DNA of 64,000 nt from Hymenobacter sp. APR13 (GCF_000737515.1 NZ_CP006587.1:3963001-4027000), one strand, 5' to 3'. Shown: positions 26,507-34,373, counted from the stretch's first letter. The notes: generated by a model not told the origin, from the sequence alone. Numbers and translations: made by a program.

Positions 26507-26863
26507 ATGAGAAACCTTATGTTGCTGCTTTTCGGCGGCATCGGCTTATTGCTGGCTACCGCCTGCAGCGCGCCGGCCTACGTCAAGGAGAAAGGGCCTG
26601 ACCTCACCACACTCCACCAGCAAGCGCGCCATGTGCACCTCGATACAGAGGTCGCCCCAGTTGCGGCTGAGCAGGTAGGCGTCGCACAACTAGCGGCTGT
26701 GCTGGACCAACGAGGGCAGCAGGCCACGGCCAGGACGGGTAGCAGAACTAGCCGGCAGGGCTTGTATACCTTATTTTATGCTATGTATAGTAAAATTCAT
26801 ATTCATTATAGTGCTATTTCTAAAAATGGGATGTATGATTCATCCTGTAAAACATGGTGTTGA
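26507..26863 (+). CDS. Short lipoprotein, probably truncated
   Basis: The protein has 118 residues. 'MRNLMLLLFGGIGLLLATAC' is a lipoprotein signal with Cys at residue 20. Residues ~21-85 are Ala/Gln/Val-rich without a known domain. From about residue 86 (base 26760) the DNA turns abruptly AT-rich and the product reads 'LYTLFYAMYSKIHIHYSAIS', unlike the first part. The likely reading is an older lipoprotein gene cut by an insertion or rearrangement, with the frame running into foreign DNA until a chance stop. Function unknown. Confidence 0.5.
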   Translation: MRNLMLLLFGGIGLLLATACSAPAYVKEKGPDLTTLHQQARHVHLDTEVAPVAAEQVGVAQLAAVLDQRGQQATARTGSRTSRQGLYTLFYAMYSKIHIHYSAISKNGMYDSSCKTWC

Positions 26864-26999
26864 ACGTCTAAAAGTACGGCGTCACCGAAATAGTACAAAC
26901 TGTAAACCCCATTTAGAAGCTATAGAGGCAACTTTGTGCTCGATTAAGCCTTATTATCGACCTGACTTCTCCGATATAACACACCTTTACATTCTCAAG

Positions 27000-27674
27000 A
27001 TGAAACTAAGTGCGACTCCATTTCACCCGGTAACGGGTGAACTGCTGCCGGCCTACAGGGACGCGTATTTGCGCGGCGACCTGACCAGCAGCAATACGGA
27101 ACTCGTCGACGCTTTCCTCAAGTCAGACAAGCAACTGGCCGATGAAACGCTGAACCGATTCTACGAACTCAAACAAAAAGGTCACGAAGTAAAACCCGTT
27201 GGGTGGGTACAGCGCCAGTTTGAGCTGATCCGCACCGAGCCGGAGCGCTTTCGTCGTCGGGCAGCCTCGCTCGTGATGGGCAGCGCGCTGGTAAGCGGTG
27301 CTGTGTTTGCCGGCGTTAATCTGCCGAACACGCCCACTGAAGCTCTACCTGCTACTGCCGAGTTGGCCGAGGCTTCAGCCTCTGCCAGCGCATTGCGGCC
27401 CGCCACGCTGGCCGGTCGTATCCTGGACGAAAATGGTAAGCCCCTGGTGGGCGCTACCGTGTGGCTGCGCGGCACCAGCACGGGCGTAAGCACGGACGCT
27501 GATGGTAAATACTCATTGCGCATGATAGCCGGGCAACCCTCGTCGGTGCAATTTGCCTACGCCGGCTATAAGGAAGAAGAAGTGATCCGCTCCAAAGGCG
27601 GTACGGCTAACGTAACGCTGCTGCCCCGCACGGGAAAAGTGGCTACCGCCAAAAAGCGCTGGCTGTTCTTCTAA
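27000..27674 (+). CDS. Membrane protein with carboxypeptidase-regulatory-like (CarboxypepD_reg) domain
   Basis: The protein has 224 residues. The first ~85 residues are soluble and charged, predicted cytoplasmic. A hydrophobic segment 'ASLVMGSALVSGAVFAGVNL' at about 87-106 would cross the membrane. After an Ala-rich linker, residues ~135-205 form a beta-sandwich: 'LAGRILDENGKPLVGATVWL' and 'TSTGVSTDADGKYSLRM', the CarboxypepD_reg-like pattern common in Bacteroidota surface proteins. The start at 27000 is preferred; the frame stays open upstream through AT-rich DNA that does not look coding. The resemblance of the overall plan to anti-sigma-type proteins is only a guess. A terminator follows. 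Confidence 0.8.
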   Translation: MKLSATPFHPVTGELLPAYRDAYLRGDLTSSNTELVDAFLKSDKQLADETLNRFYELKQKGHEVKPVGWVQRQFELIRTEPERFRRRAASLVMGSALVSGAVFAGVNLPNTPTEALPATAELAEASASASALRPATLAGRILDENGKPLVGATVWLRGTSTGVSTDADGKYSLRMIAGQPSSVQFAYAGYKEEEVIRSKGGTANVTLLPRTGKVATAKKRWLFF

Positions 27675-27813
27675 GCTAAGTATCCGGCGCGTGGCCAGCA
27701 CCAGGGGGGAAGGAGAAGTTGTCCTGGTACGGGCTGCGCGCTGTGAACTGAGCCGGTAACCGGCTTCCGGGCCTCATCTGTGGGAAGATGAACCGCTAGA
27801 AGGCCGGCAAGGT

Positions 27814-27836
27814 AGCCCGCAGGGCTTTGTTTTTTT
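27814..27836 (+). terminator. Terminator after the CarboxypepD_reg gene
   Basis: AGCCC-GCA-GGGCT is followed by TTGTTTTTTT. It lies 140 bp past the stop and 34 bp before the first roadblock gene. Confidence 0.7.
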
Positions 27837-27869
27837 ACGCTTACTCTCATCGCTAATTCAAGCAGCTGC

Positions 27870-28292
27870 ATGCGCATCCCTTTTCTAAACCAACTGGTGG
27901 TGAAAAAAATCACGGGAGATGCCGTGGGGGCTTCACGCTCCAGCGCGGAAGCGCTCATCCGGGATCTGCTTCGGGAACTGCCCGAACTGGTGGCCGTAGC
28001 TGTGATGGATACGGCTTCCAGCAAGATGGTGGCCGCTTACACGGCCACAGCTAAGTTCGACCCCTACAAGCTGCCAACGCGCAGCACCGACCTGTTTCGG
28101 GGCCTGCAGCGCATGCTGGGCGCGCCTTGGTTGCAGGGCCAGCAGGTGAACGACTTGGTACTGGTGCTCGACGAGCAGTTGCACTGCCTGCGCCCGCTAA
28201 GCCAGGGCCGGCAGATATGCTACCTGGTTGTGCTGCTGGCCGACACCAATATGTCGCTGGTGCGGGACGTGCTGCGCCGGCATACTTACTGA
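27870..28292 (+). CDS. Roadblock/LC7-like protein 1
   Basis: The protein has 140 residues. After a short basic N-terminus, the core 'RDLLRELPELVAVAVMDTAS' starts the alpha-beta roadblock fold, and 'NDLVLVLDEQLHCLRPL' and 'QICYLVVLLADTNMSLVRDV' match the later strands of the neighbouring protein. Roadblock/LC7 (MglB-like) proteins bind small GTPases or motor components; no GTPase is encoded nearby. It forms a tandem pair with the gene 31 bp downstream, to which it is clearly related, so the two may form a heterodimer (inference). Confidence 0.72.
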   Translation: MRIPFLNQLVVKKITGDAVGASRSSAEALIRDLLRELPELVAVAVMDTASSKMVAAYTATAKFDPYKLPTRSTDLFRGLQRMLGAPWLQGQQVNDLVLVLDEQLHCLRPLSQGRQICYLVVLLADTNMSLVRDVLRRHTY

Positions 28293-28323
28293 TTTTACTT
28301 TCACACTTTCTTTTTTTACCTCG

Positions 28324-28692
28324 ATGTCAACGTTGACCCCAAACCAAGTAATCCAGAACATCCTGAAAGAACTGCCCTCGCTGGTGGCCGTAGCCGTAGT
28401 GGAAACCGAAACGGGCATGCCCCTGGCGCACCATTCCAACTTGGCTTCGTTTGACGCCGAAACGGCCGCTGCCTACAACACGGAAGTGGTGAAGCAAAAG
28501 CTCAAGGCCATTGCCGCCCTGAAGCTCAACCAAACCATCCAGGACATCCTGCTGACCCTTACCGACCAACTGCACCTGCTCAAGCTGTCGGCCGATGGCG
28601 GTAAGTTCATTTACCTGGCTGTTAACTCGGCCGATACCAACCTGGCTATGGCCCGGCAGATTGTGAAAAGCCAAGCGGCTGTGCTCAACTAA
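28324..28692 (+). CDS. Roadblock/LC7-like protein 2
   Basis: The protein has 122 residues. It begins MSTLTPNQVIQNILKELPSL, then 'VAVAVVETETGMPLAHHSN', 'DILLTLTDQLHLLKLSADGG' and 'FIYLAVNSADTNLAMARQIV', a compact roadblock-type alpha/beta fold. It shares 'ILKELPSLVAVAVVET' and 'LAVNSADTNLAMAR' with the corresponding parts of the gene before it. The ATG at 28324 is the start; an upstream in-frame ATG lies inside the first gene. A strong terminator follows. The partner is not known. Confidence 0.8.
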   Translation: MSTLTPNQVIQNILKELPSLVAVAVVETETGMPLAHHSNLASFDAETAAAYNTEVVKQKLKAIAALKLNQTIQDILLTLTDQLHLLKLSADGGKFIYLAVNSADTNLAMARQIVKSQAAVLN

Positions 28693-28716
28693 GCAGCCAT
28701 CGCAACCGCCTGAAGC

Positions 28717-28757
28717 CGCAAAAGGGCCCGCCGATATGTATCGGCGGGCCCTTTTGC
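28717..28757. terminator. Strong bidirectional terminator
   Basis: CGCAAAAGGGCCCGCCGATA is followed, after 1 nt, by its exact reverse complement. It separates the roadblock pair from the convergent gene at 28801. Confidence 0.85.
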
Positions 28758-28800
28758 GTGTGGTGTGACGCCGGAATGGGGTCAGGCCTGGCGGCGCCCG

Positions 28801-29181
28801 CTACCGGTGCGGGCACTTGAGGAAGTAGCGGTTGCTCTCGTCACTGTAGGACGTGATTTTCCAGCCCTGGGCAGCCAGGAAGTGGAGCACGGCGGCCTGA
28901 TCGTCAAACTCCTTGTCCTGGCTGTTTTCCTCGTATATGCTGAGCTTGGTGTTAGGGGGCACGCCCTCCACCAGGGTAAGCCGATAGGTGCCACCTAAAG
29001 CGGGGGCGGTATAAGCGACGCCGTAATGTGCGGGGGCATTGGCGGCGGCCAGCACCTCGCTTGGCGTCTGGGCCAGGGCGGTGGAGAGGGGAGCGGTTAG
29101 CAGTAGCAGGGAGAGATAAGGACGACGCGTTGTAGGAGGGGTTGGCGAATGAGTAGAATGGATGGCGGTAGCAGCGCGCAA
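28801..29181 (-). CDS. Small secreted protein of unknown function
   Basis: The protein has 126 residues. A polar N-terminus is followed by 'YLSLLLLTAPLSTALAQT', a signal peptide with cleavage after ALA. The mature part includes 'GTYRLTLVEGVPPNTKLSIY', 'HFLAAQGWKITSYSDESNRY' and ends 'FLKCPHR'. The C-terminal half is shared with the fragment at 23484-23687. No known family. The start is uncertain because the ATG at 29181 places 20 residues before the hydrophobic core; a non-ATG start further in is possible. Terminator downstream. Confidence 0.65.
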   Translation of the reverse strand: MRAATAIHSTHSPTPPTTRRPYLSLLLLTAPLSTALAQTPSEVLAAANAPAHYGVAYTAPALGGTYRLTLVEGVPPNTKLSIYEENSQDKEFDDQAAVLHFLAAQGWKITSYSDESNRYFLKCPHR

Positions 29182-29351
29182 ACACTGCTCTATACTGTTG
29201 AAATAAAAGGATAGTGGCCTGGCAAGAATAGAAAAAGAACTGAGTATGCACGCAAACAGCGCCCACGCGCGCCCTCAGCGAAAGGCAGGCAGCCGACGGC
29301 GAAGTAGCTATTATTTTTAGTAAAAAGATAACTAATTATTTTAGTTGGATG

Positions 29352-29419
29352 TATACTTGCGCAAAACCATTCCTTTTTTCACAATGTGTCAGGTAGTTAT
29401 CATTCCCGTTTTGCGCAAG
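29352..29419 (+). promoter_or_regulatory. Promoter-like box and paired TTGCGCAA sites around the umuD-like start
   Basis: TATACTTG (29352-29359) is one mismatch from TAnnTTTG. CTTGCGCAAAAC (29356-29367) and GTTTTGCGCAAG (29408-29419) are an exact 12-bp inverted repeat flanking the ATG at 29384, and each contains the palindrome TTGCGCAA. This could be a pair of repressor sites or an mRNA hairpin that controls translation (inference). Confidence 0.5.
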
Positions 29420-29842
29420 CCCGCGTGGTTTCGCTTTTATGATCTTCGGGTGTCGACGAGCCTTCCTTCGCCGGCCGAGGGCCACCATAGCATGAAGCTG
29501 GATCTGAACCGGCTGCTGCTGCCGCACCCCGACGCCTCGTACCTGGTGCGGGTGATGGGCGACTCGATGACCGGCGGCGAGTCGGGCATCCGCGACGGGG
29601 CGCTGCTGGCCGTGGACTGTTTGCTCGAGCCCCGGCCGGACGACGTGGTGATTGCCGCCATCGAGGGCGAGTTCACGGTCAAGCGGCTGGTGAAGCGGCG
29701 CAGCGGCGCCTGGTTTCTGGTGCCCGACAATCCCTCGTTTCCGGAAATGGCCATCGACACGCCAGACATGTTCGACGTGTGGGGCGTGGTGACGCACGTG
29801 GTGACCGAGACCCGGCGCGGGCGGCTGAGCAACCATCTGTGA
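29384..29842 (+). CDS. umuD: UmuD-like LexA-family S24 peptidase
   Basis: The protein has 152 residues. The UmuD pattern is clear: 'LPSPAEGHHSMKLDLNRLLL', the catalytic Ser in 'VRVMGDSMTGGESG' (residue 61) and the catalytic Lys in 'EGEFTVKRLVKRR' (residue 100). In UmuD, RecA-stimulated self-cleavage activates polymerase V during SOS mutagenesis. Here the cleavage dipeptide, Cys-Gly in E. coli UmuD and usually Ala/Cys-Gly just before FPSPA, is replaced by Thr-Ser (residues 25-26, 'VSTSLPSPA'), so processing may be lost or altered. The ATG at 29384 is the most upstream ATG; an in-frame TTG at 29345 precedes it. It overlaps no gene and is 27 bp from umuC. Confidence 0.88.
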   Translation: MCQVVIIPVLRKPAWFRFYDLRVSTSLPSPAEGHHSMKLDLNRLLLPHPDASYLVRVMGDSMTGGESGIRDGALLAVDCLLEPRPDDVVIAAIEGEFTVKRLVKRRSGAWFLVPDNPSFPEMAIDTPDMFDVWGVVTHVVTETRRGRLSNHL

Positions 29843-29869
29843 AGGGAGCTAAATGAACCTGAACTGAGC

Positions 29870-31168
29870 ATGTACGCCCTCGTCGACTGCAACAACTTTT
29901 ACGTGAGCTGCGAGCGGGCCTTCCAGCCGCGGCTGCTGGGCCGGCCCGTGGTGGTGCTCTCCAACAACGACGGCTGCGTGATTTCCCGCTCCCAGGAGGC
30001 CAGGGCACTAGGCATCGGCATGGGCGAGCCCTACTTCAAGATCCGCGAGCTGGTGCACCGCCACCAGGTGCAGGTGCGCTCGAGTAACTACGCCCTCTAC
30101 GGCGATATGAGCGGGCGGGTAATGCACTACCTGGCCTCGGTGGCGCCGGAAGTGGAGGTGTACTCCATCGACGAGTGTTTTCTGGATCTGCACGGCCTGG
30201 AGCGCTACCACGGCCCGCTGGCCACGCTGGCCGCGGGCTGGCGCGAGCAGGTGCGCCGACGCACGCACATCCCCGTCTGCATCGGCATCGGGCCCACCAA
30301 GACGCTGGCCAAGCTGGCCAACCGCCTGACCAAGAAGCTGCCGACGCTGCAGGGCGTGCTGCACCTCGATACGGACGAGCGCCTGCGCTGGGCGCTCGAG
30401 CAGGTGGGGGTGGAGGACGTGTGGGGCATCGGGGGCCAGTACGCGCAGGCGCTCCACGGCCAGGGCATCCACACGGCCGCGCAGTTGGTCGGCCAGAGCC
30501 AGACTTGGGCGCGCCGGTATCTGGGCGGGGTGGTGGGTATGCGGCTGGTGCGCGAGCTGCAGGGCACGCCCTGCCAGCAGCTGGCCCTGAGCGAGGACGG
30601 CAGCCGGCGCCGCCAGAGCTTGGCCTGCACGCGTACGTTTGCCGAGCCGTTGCGCGACTTTGCCACTCTGGCGGCGGCTGTGGCCTACTTTGCCAGCAAG
30701 GCAGCTGTGAAGCTACGCCGGCAGAATTCGGCGGCGAGCGTGCTCACGGTGTTTCTGAGCAAGAGCCGCTATGGCACCGAACCGCCCCCGCACACGCGCA
30801 CGGCGGTGCTCACGCTACCCATGGCCACCAGCGACACGAGCGAGCTGCTGCGCCACGCCAAGACGGCGCTACGGCGGCTCTGGGAACCGGGCGGCGTGTA
30901 CCGCAAGGCGGGCGTGGTGCTTGACGGGCTGGAGACGGCCGGCCGGCAGCAACTGCTACTGTTTGAGCCTAATGAGCAGGCCGAACGCCGGGCCCGGCTC
31001 ATGGCCGAATTGGACAAGCTCAACGAGCGGTTCGGGGCGGGCAAGGTGGGCTTTGCGGCGGCGCTGCCGGCGAAAGGGGAGTACGTGCTGCCCTGGGTGG
31101 GACAGCACCAGTTCCAAAGCCCGGCCTACACGACCGTGTGGGAGGATTTGCTGTGTATTCGGGCGTGA
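29870..31168 (+). CDS. umuC: DNA polymerase V catalytic subunit (Y-family)
   Basis: The protein has 432 residues, normal for UmuC. It begins MYALVDCNNFYVSCERAFQP, with the first metal-binding Asp and the steric Tyr typical of the family, then 'VVVLSNNDGCVISRS' and the catalytic 'EVYSIDECFLDL'. 'PVCIGIGPTKTLAKLANRL' is the helix-hairpin-helix region and the C-terminal part is the little-finger domain. It copies damaged DNA with low fidelity. It pairs with the umuD-like gene 27 bp upstream. The unit lies in the accessory region between recombinases and membrane genes, a common location for mobile umuDC pairs. Confidence 0.95.
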   Translation: MYALVDCNNFYVSCERAFQPRLLGRPVVVLSNNDGCVISRSQEARALGIGMGEPYFKIRELVHRHQVQVRSSNYALYGDMSGRVMHYLASVAPEVEVYSIDECFLDLHGLERYHGPLATLAAGWREQVRRRTHIPVCIGIGPTKTLAKLANRLTKKLPTLQGVLHLDTDERLRWALEQVGVEDVWGIGGQYAQALHGQGIHTAAQLVGQSQTWARRYLGGVVGMRLVRELQGTPCQQLALSEDGSRRRQSLACTRTFAEPLRDFATLAAAVAYFASKAAVKLRRQNSAASVLTVFLSKSRYGTEPPPHTRTAVLTLPMATSDTSELLRHAKTALRRLWEPGGVYRKAGVVLDGLETAGRQQLLLFEPNEQAERRARLMAELDKLNERFGAGKVGFAAALPAKGEYVLPWVGQHQFQSPAYTTVWEDLLCIRA

Positions 31169-31477
31169 GAAAGAATACCGATTTTGCAAGCCATACTACA
31201 CACATAAAAGCCATTTCACTGTTAGAAAGTCTTTTTCACGCTACATACGAGCAAGTTTGTAAACTTTTTAAGCAAGGCTGCCAGCTATGTGGTAGAGCAT
31301 CATAGCATCTCTCTGCTGGGCCAGCAACTGCCAATCCTACACTACACCTGCGGCACTCTATGCTCAAATGATAGAAAGCGAAGGAGTATTAGGAGATAGA
31401 TGTTTAATGAAAGCGGTACTCCCTCTCGTTAAAAGCAAAAGCATCCTTTCCGCTCTCTACAATACCAACACCTTGCC
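31169..31477. other. AT-rich intergenic stretch without a gene
   Basis: Nothing is recognised between the convergent umuC and the membrane-protein genes. The stretch is AT-rich; short open frames have no protein-like features. No clear terminator was found. Confidence 0.4.
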
Positions 31478-31870
31478 CTACGCAACCTCCGCTTCCCCAG
31501 CCACTGGCCGGCGTATCAGGTCTTTAAACAGGATGAAAGCTACCCAGGCTTGCAGTGAACTGGAAACTAGAAAAAGCGCCGTCTTGGGTGTCGACTCATT
31601 CAAAATAGGTAGCCGGAACACATAGCCGAGTACACCTACTGCAATGAAGATTACGGTTAGGGTTTTGACCCAGCGGTAATCGGTGCGTATGGCAAACCAT
31701 TGAGCAGTAGTAATGACTACGGTACCGACTTGCATTGATATGTTCAAGGTGGGGCTGAAGCCAGGCGGGAGAACGGCAGGGTAGAGCATCTGCGCTAGTA
31801 TAGCTAGCACGACGCTCAGCCCTAATAGATTCGACGCCTTGACGTCGTTCTTGCGAATTGTGACTGCCAT
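31478..31870 (-). CDS. Small four-helix membrane protein, family member B
   Basis: The protein has 130 residues with four predicted membrane helices. Its first 15 residues, MAVTIRKNDVKASNL, equal those of the protein at 23006-23395. The later 'DYRWVKTLTVIF' and 'WVAFILFKDLIRRPVAG' align with 'GKRWVKIVFLL' and 'WAFFLVARDLLRRPV' there. The stop of the upstream gene is one base before its ATG, so both are translated from one message. Function unknown. The copy 8 kb away belongs to the integrase unit. Confidence 0.75.
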   Translation of the reverse strand: MAVTIRKNDVKASNLLGLSVVLAILAQMLYPAVLPPGFSPTLNISMQVGTVVITTAQWFAIRTDYRWVKTLTVIFIAVGVLGYVFRLPILNESTPKTALFLVSSSLQAWVAFILFKDLIRRPVAGEAEVA

Positions 31871-31871
31871 A

Positions 31872-32321
31872 TTAGTTCACTTGGTTATGTCCGCCCTTCG
31901 CTACGCCAGCATCACGGCGGCGTGTGAGCAAATCCCGGAATAGAAAAAACGCAATGCTTAGCACTAAGAGCAAGGCGAACTGGTCGCAGCCTGTTGTCCA
32001 GAAGCGCAACTCTAGCAGAGCGGAAGCGGATTTGCTGAAGTGGTAGAGGAAGAATGCCAGAAACAGCCCGTAAATTATCTTAGCCCAGGTCTTGCCGGCA
32101 TAGATGCCGATGCCAAGGCCGATCATGCAGGCGAGTTCTGCCAGGCAGATAAGTACAATACCCGCAAGGGCTCCGCTGTTCATGCCCTGATGCTGGGCCA
32201 TGCCAAGCGGCTGGGGGAGCATCAGGCAGAACACCGGCAAAAAATAGACGGCTATGAACACAAAATAGAGCGCAGCAGCTATCAGGTTGTAGTTGCGTAA
32301 GGATAGGGGCATAGACGACAT
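31872..32321 (-). CDS. Small four-helix membrane protein, family member C
   Basis: The protein has 149 residues with four membrane helices. It lacks the MAVTIRKND start but has 'AGKTWAKIIYGLFLAFF' and 'IAFFLFRDLLTRRRD', corresponding to 'GKRWVKIVFLL' and 'WAFFLVARDLLRRP' in members A and B, so it is a more distant relative. It is encoded directly before member B (1-bp gap). No enzyme motif is visible. It may form a complex with member B (inference). ATG 32321 or 32312 could be the start. Confidence 0.75.
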   Translation of the reverse strand: MSSMPLSLRNYNLIAAALYFVFIAVYFLPVFCLMLPQPLGMAQHQGMNSGALAGIVLICLAELACMIGLGIGIYAGKTWAKIIYGLFLAFFLYHFSKSASALLELRFWTTGCDQFALLLVLSIAFFLFRDLLTRRRDAGVAKGGHNQVN

Positions 32322-32325
32322 CAGA

Positions 32326-32463
32326 TTACTTACTCAACGGCATATCCAGCAGCCGAATGATGCGCTTCTCGTCGTGGAGCTAGGATTCCAGGCTTTCCAC
32401 CTCGCGGCGAAGCGCTTCTCCCTCGAAATCAGCAACAGCATCCGGCCGTTTGGCATCAATCAT
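32326..32463 (-). pseudogene. Possible short remnant with in-frame amber stop
   Basis: From an ATG at 32463 a product starting MIDAKRPDAVADFEGEALRR continues as an acidic/basic helix, hits TAG at 32380-32382, and goes on in frame as 'LHDEKRIIRLLDMPLSK' to a TAA. The helical, charged pattern across the stop suggests the tail of a lost coiled-coil or HTH protein. It could also be chance. Confidence 0.25.
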
Positions 32464-32511
32464 CAACTCGCGCCCGCTCGCCGGGCACGCGGCCTACTGC
32501 CAAGGCCCGCT

Positions 32512-32880
32512 TTATTCGGGAGCCGGACCGATGCGCCGGCGTACTCGACGCTTGGGAGCAGGTGCAGGCTCTGGCGCGGCTGCTGGGGATTCCGCCGGTG
32601 GCTGCCGGGCCGGCTGCCAGAGTTGATGCAGCAGCGTCAGGCCTTCCAGTAGCAGCAGACGCTCCTCTTCCCAACTGCGGTGCGTGTGGGGCGAGGGAGC
32701 CAGCAACTCCAGCAGCTCGTCGGCCCGGTAGGGCACGTGCGGCTCCTGCGGCAGGTAGTTAAATAGAAACACGCGGGCCTGCTCCAGCACGCTGCCGCGG
32801 CCCGCATCCCCGGTGTCGGAGGCCTCGGCCAGCTGCTGGCCCAAGGTACTCAGATGAGAAGCAAGCTCGTCGGCAGTCAT
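32512..32880 (-). CDS. Hypothetical cytoplasmic protein with Pro/Ala-rich basic tail
   Basis: The protein has 122 residues. Residues 1-85 are helical ('ADELASHLSTLGQQLAEAS', 'WEEERLLLLEGLTLLHQLWQ'). The tail 'PAAAPEPAPAPKRRVRRRIG' is Pro/Ala-rich and basic. No family is recognised; the tail could bind nucleic acid. The ATG at 32880 is preferred over 32907 because an operator-like palindrome lies between 32885 and 32904. It has the same orientation as the next hypothetical gene. Confidence 0.6.
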   Translation of the reverse strand: MTADELASHLSTLGQQLAEASDTGDAGRGSVLEQARVFLFNYLPQEPHVPYRADELLELLAPSPHTHRSWEEERLLLLEGLTLLHQLWQPARQPPAESPAAAPEPAPAPKRRVRRRIGPAPE

Positions 32881-32884
32881 CGGC

Positions 32885-32904
32885 AAACACATACATATGT
32901 GTTT
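32885..32904 (-). promoter_or_regulatory. Operator-like palindrome upstream of the hypothetical gene
   Basis: AAACACAT-ACAT-ATGTGTTT is a perfect 8-bp inverted repeat with a 4-bp spacer, ending 4 bp before the ATG. Its layout recalls the palindrome at 13351, but the sequence differs. Confidence 0.4.
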
Positions 32905-33184
32905 CAAATCTACTCTTTTTCCTCATTTCCATGCCGTCGAAGCAGAAATACTACACCCTGCTCTCACGGTCCTTATAGCCTATATGGTCTCAGTCCCAAT
33001 CCCACGCCGCCGGCCCAAACCCGTGGCTGCATAGTCTGGCCATGCGCACAGCCATACTGCTGTCCCTAGCTCCCACTACTAAAGGAACGGGAGAGTGTCG
33101 GCCACGAAATCAACGTCACCTCCTCGCGCTAGCGCGAAGAGGCGTGGCTAGTAAGGTCGGTTGCGGGTTCTGTTCAGGGCTGTT

Positions 33185-33538
33185 TCAGGCAAACGGGACC
33201 AGGGCGGCCAACAGCGTATTGAGCATCTGGTGCCAGTGCGTGTACGAAAGCGTGCCGCCTGCTGAAGCCTCACGGCGGGCCGTGGCCAGCCAGGAGAGCA
33301 GCACGGCTTTGTCAGGCATAGGCCAATCGGGGCCGGAGGCGTGCTCGGGCCACTGGGCATCGGGCCATTGCTGCAAAAAGTACTCTGCCTGATCGGCGAT
33401 GCGGCCGAGGCGGGCCGCGGCGTAAGGGTCGGTGTGCTGAAGGTGCCGGGCGTTGCGGTAGAGGGTGCGCAGCGACCGACTCAGCGGGAGCAAATCTTGG
33501 GTGAGCCGCTCCGGGGTGAGTTCGTCCGAGGTATTCAT
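33185..33538 (-). CDS. Hypothetical cytoplasmic protein
   Basis: The protein has 117 residues, all helical and without signal or membrane segment: 'ELTPERLTQDLLPLSRSLRT', 'RLGRIADQAEYFLQQWPDAQ' and a C-terminal 'HWHQMLNTLLAALVPFA'. The pattern resembles the neighbour at 32512 only loosely. No family is recognised. The ATG at 33538 begins the charged N-terminus; an earlier ATG at 33547 is possible. It may mark the right side of the accessory region. Confidence 0.6.
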   Translation of the reverse strand: MNTSDELTPERLTQDLLPLSRSLRTLYRNARHLQHTDPYAAARLGRIADQAEYFLQQWPDAQWPEHASGPDWPMPDKAVLLSWLATARREASAGGTLSYTHWHQMLNTLLAALVPFA

Positions 33539-33635
33539 CGGGCCCACTTACGACAGGGAAAAACGCCCCGGATTTACCGTTTAAGCAGAAAACAGCTAAA
33601 TTTTCGTGGGGGAATTATCCGCCGGAAAGTGGCGT

Positions 33636-34148
33636 TTACTCTTCCTTCGGGGCCGAAATCCGGCGGGGCAATTCGGCGTCATCATCGAGCAGCTCCACGC
33701 CGCTGCCGTGGTCGGGCGAGAGGCGTTTCCAGACGGCTTCCTTCAGTTCGTCGAGGCGGTGCAGGGTATCCTGCACAGAGCCGTGGCTGCGGATTTTGTC
33801 GAACAGCCCGGTCTTCTGGCCCACTTTCACCATCTGCTCCAGCACGAAGGGCAGAACCCAGCCCACCACGCTGGAGGCCAGCGCCCCGCGCAGCCCAATG
33901 CGCACCAGCAGCCGGGCCGCCATGCGCTCCAGCAGCAGTGCCCGCGCCGCCGGCAGGGCCTTATTGGTCAGGAAGTCTACGACCAGTTGCTGATTGCCCT
34001 TTTTCAGCTCTGCCCGCAGCACCTCCTGAATGGAATCGAGGGCGGAGGAGGCAGCTTTGCGGAACAAGCGGCCCGTTTGCCAGGCGGCCATGCCGGTTAG
34101 CTGGCCGGCGGTGCGCAGGAAGTGAGGAAGCAGGCTTACTTTTTTCAT
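33636..34148 (-). CDS. Hypothetical amphipathic protein
   Basis: The protein has 170 residues. It has amphipathic helices and a moderately hydrophobic segment 'LRGALASSVVGWVLPFVLEQ' at about 87-106. It starts MKKVSLLPHFLRTAGQLTG and ends with an acidic/basic tail 'DDDAELPRRISAPKEE'. No known domain. The codon use is like the core genes, so it probably belongs to the chromosome rather than the island. It is divergent from the oxidoreductase at 34374, with a region of repeat-like 'GTTGTCAG' sequence between them. Confidence 0.65.
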   Translation of the reverse strand: MKKVSLLPHFLRTAGQLTGMAAWQTGRLFRKAASSALDSIQEVLRAELKKGNQQLVVDFLTNKALPAARALLLERMAARLLVRIGLRGALASSVVGWVLPFVLEQMVKVGQKTGLFDKIRSHGSVQDTLHRLDELKEAVWKRLSPDHGSGVELLDDDAELPRRISAPKEE

Positions 34149-34373
34149 GTCGGAAGCAAGTACGCAAAATCAGGCGCAACCGGTGTGGAAGGAGGCAATT
34201 GCTGGTTGTCAGTTGCTGATTGTTAGTTATTCGTCGGGCTATGGACATACCCCGATGCTAACAAACAATGCTCTATAACTGACTACTAGCAGCGAATAAC
34301 TGGCAACCGGCACCTGCGCTATGCACGTATCGGAGGTGGGCGAATGGTCGCCTTGTTCCACTTGATTTCGAGT

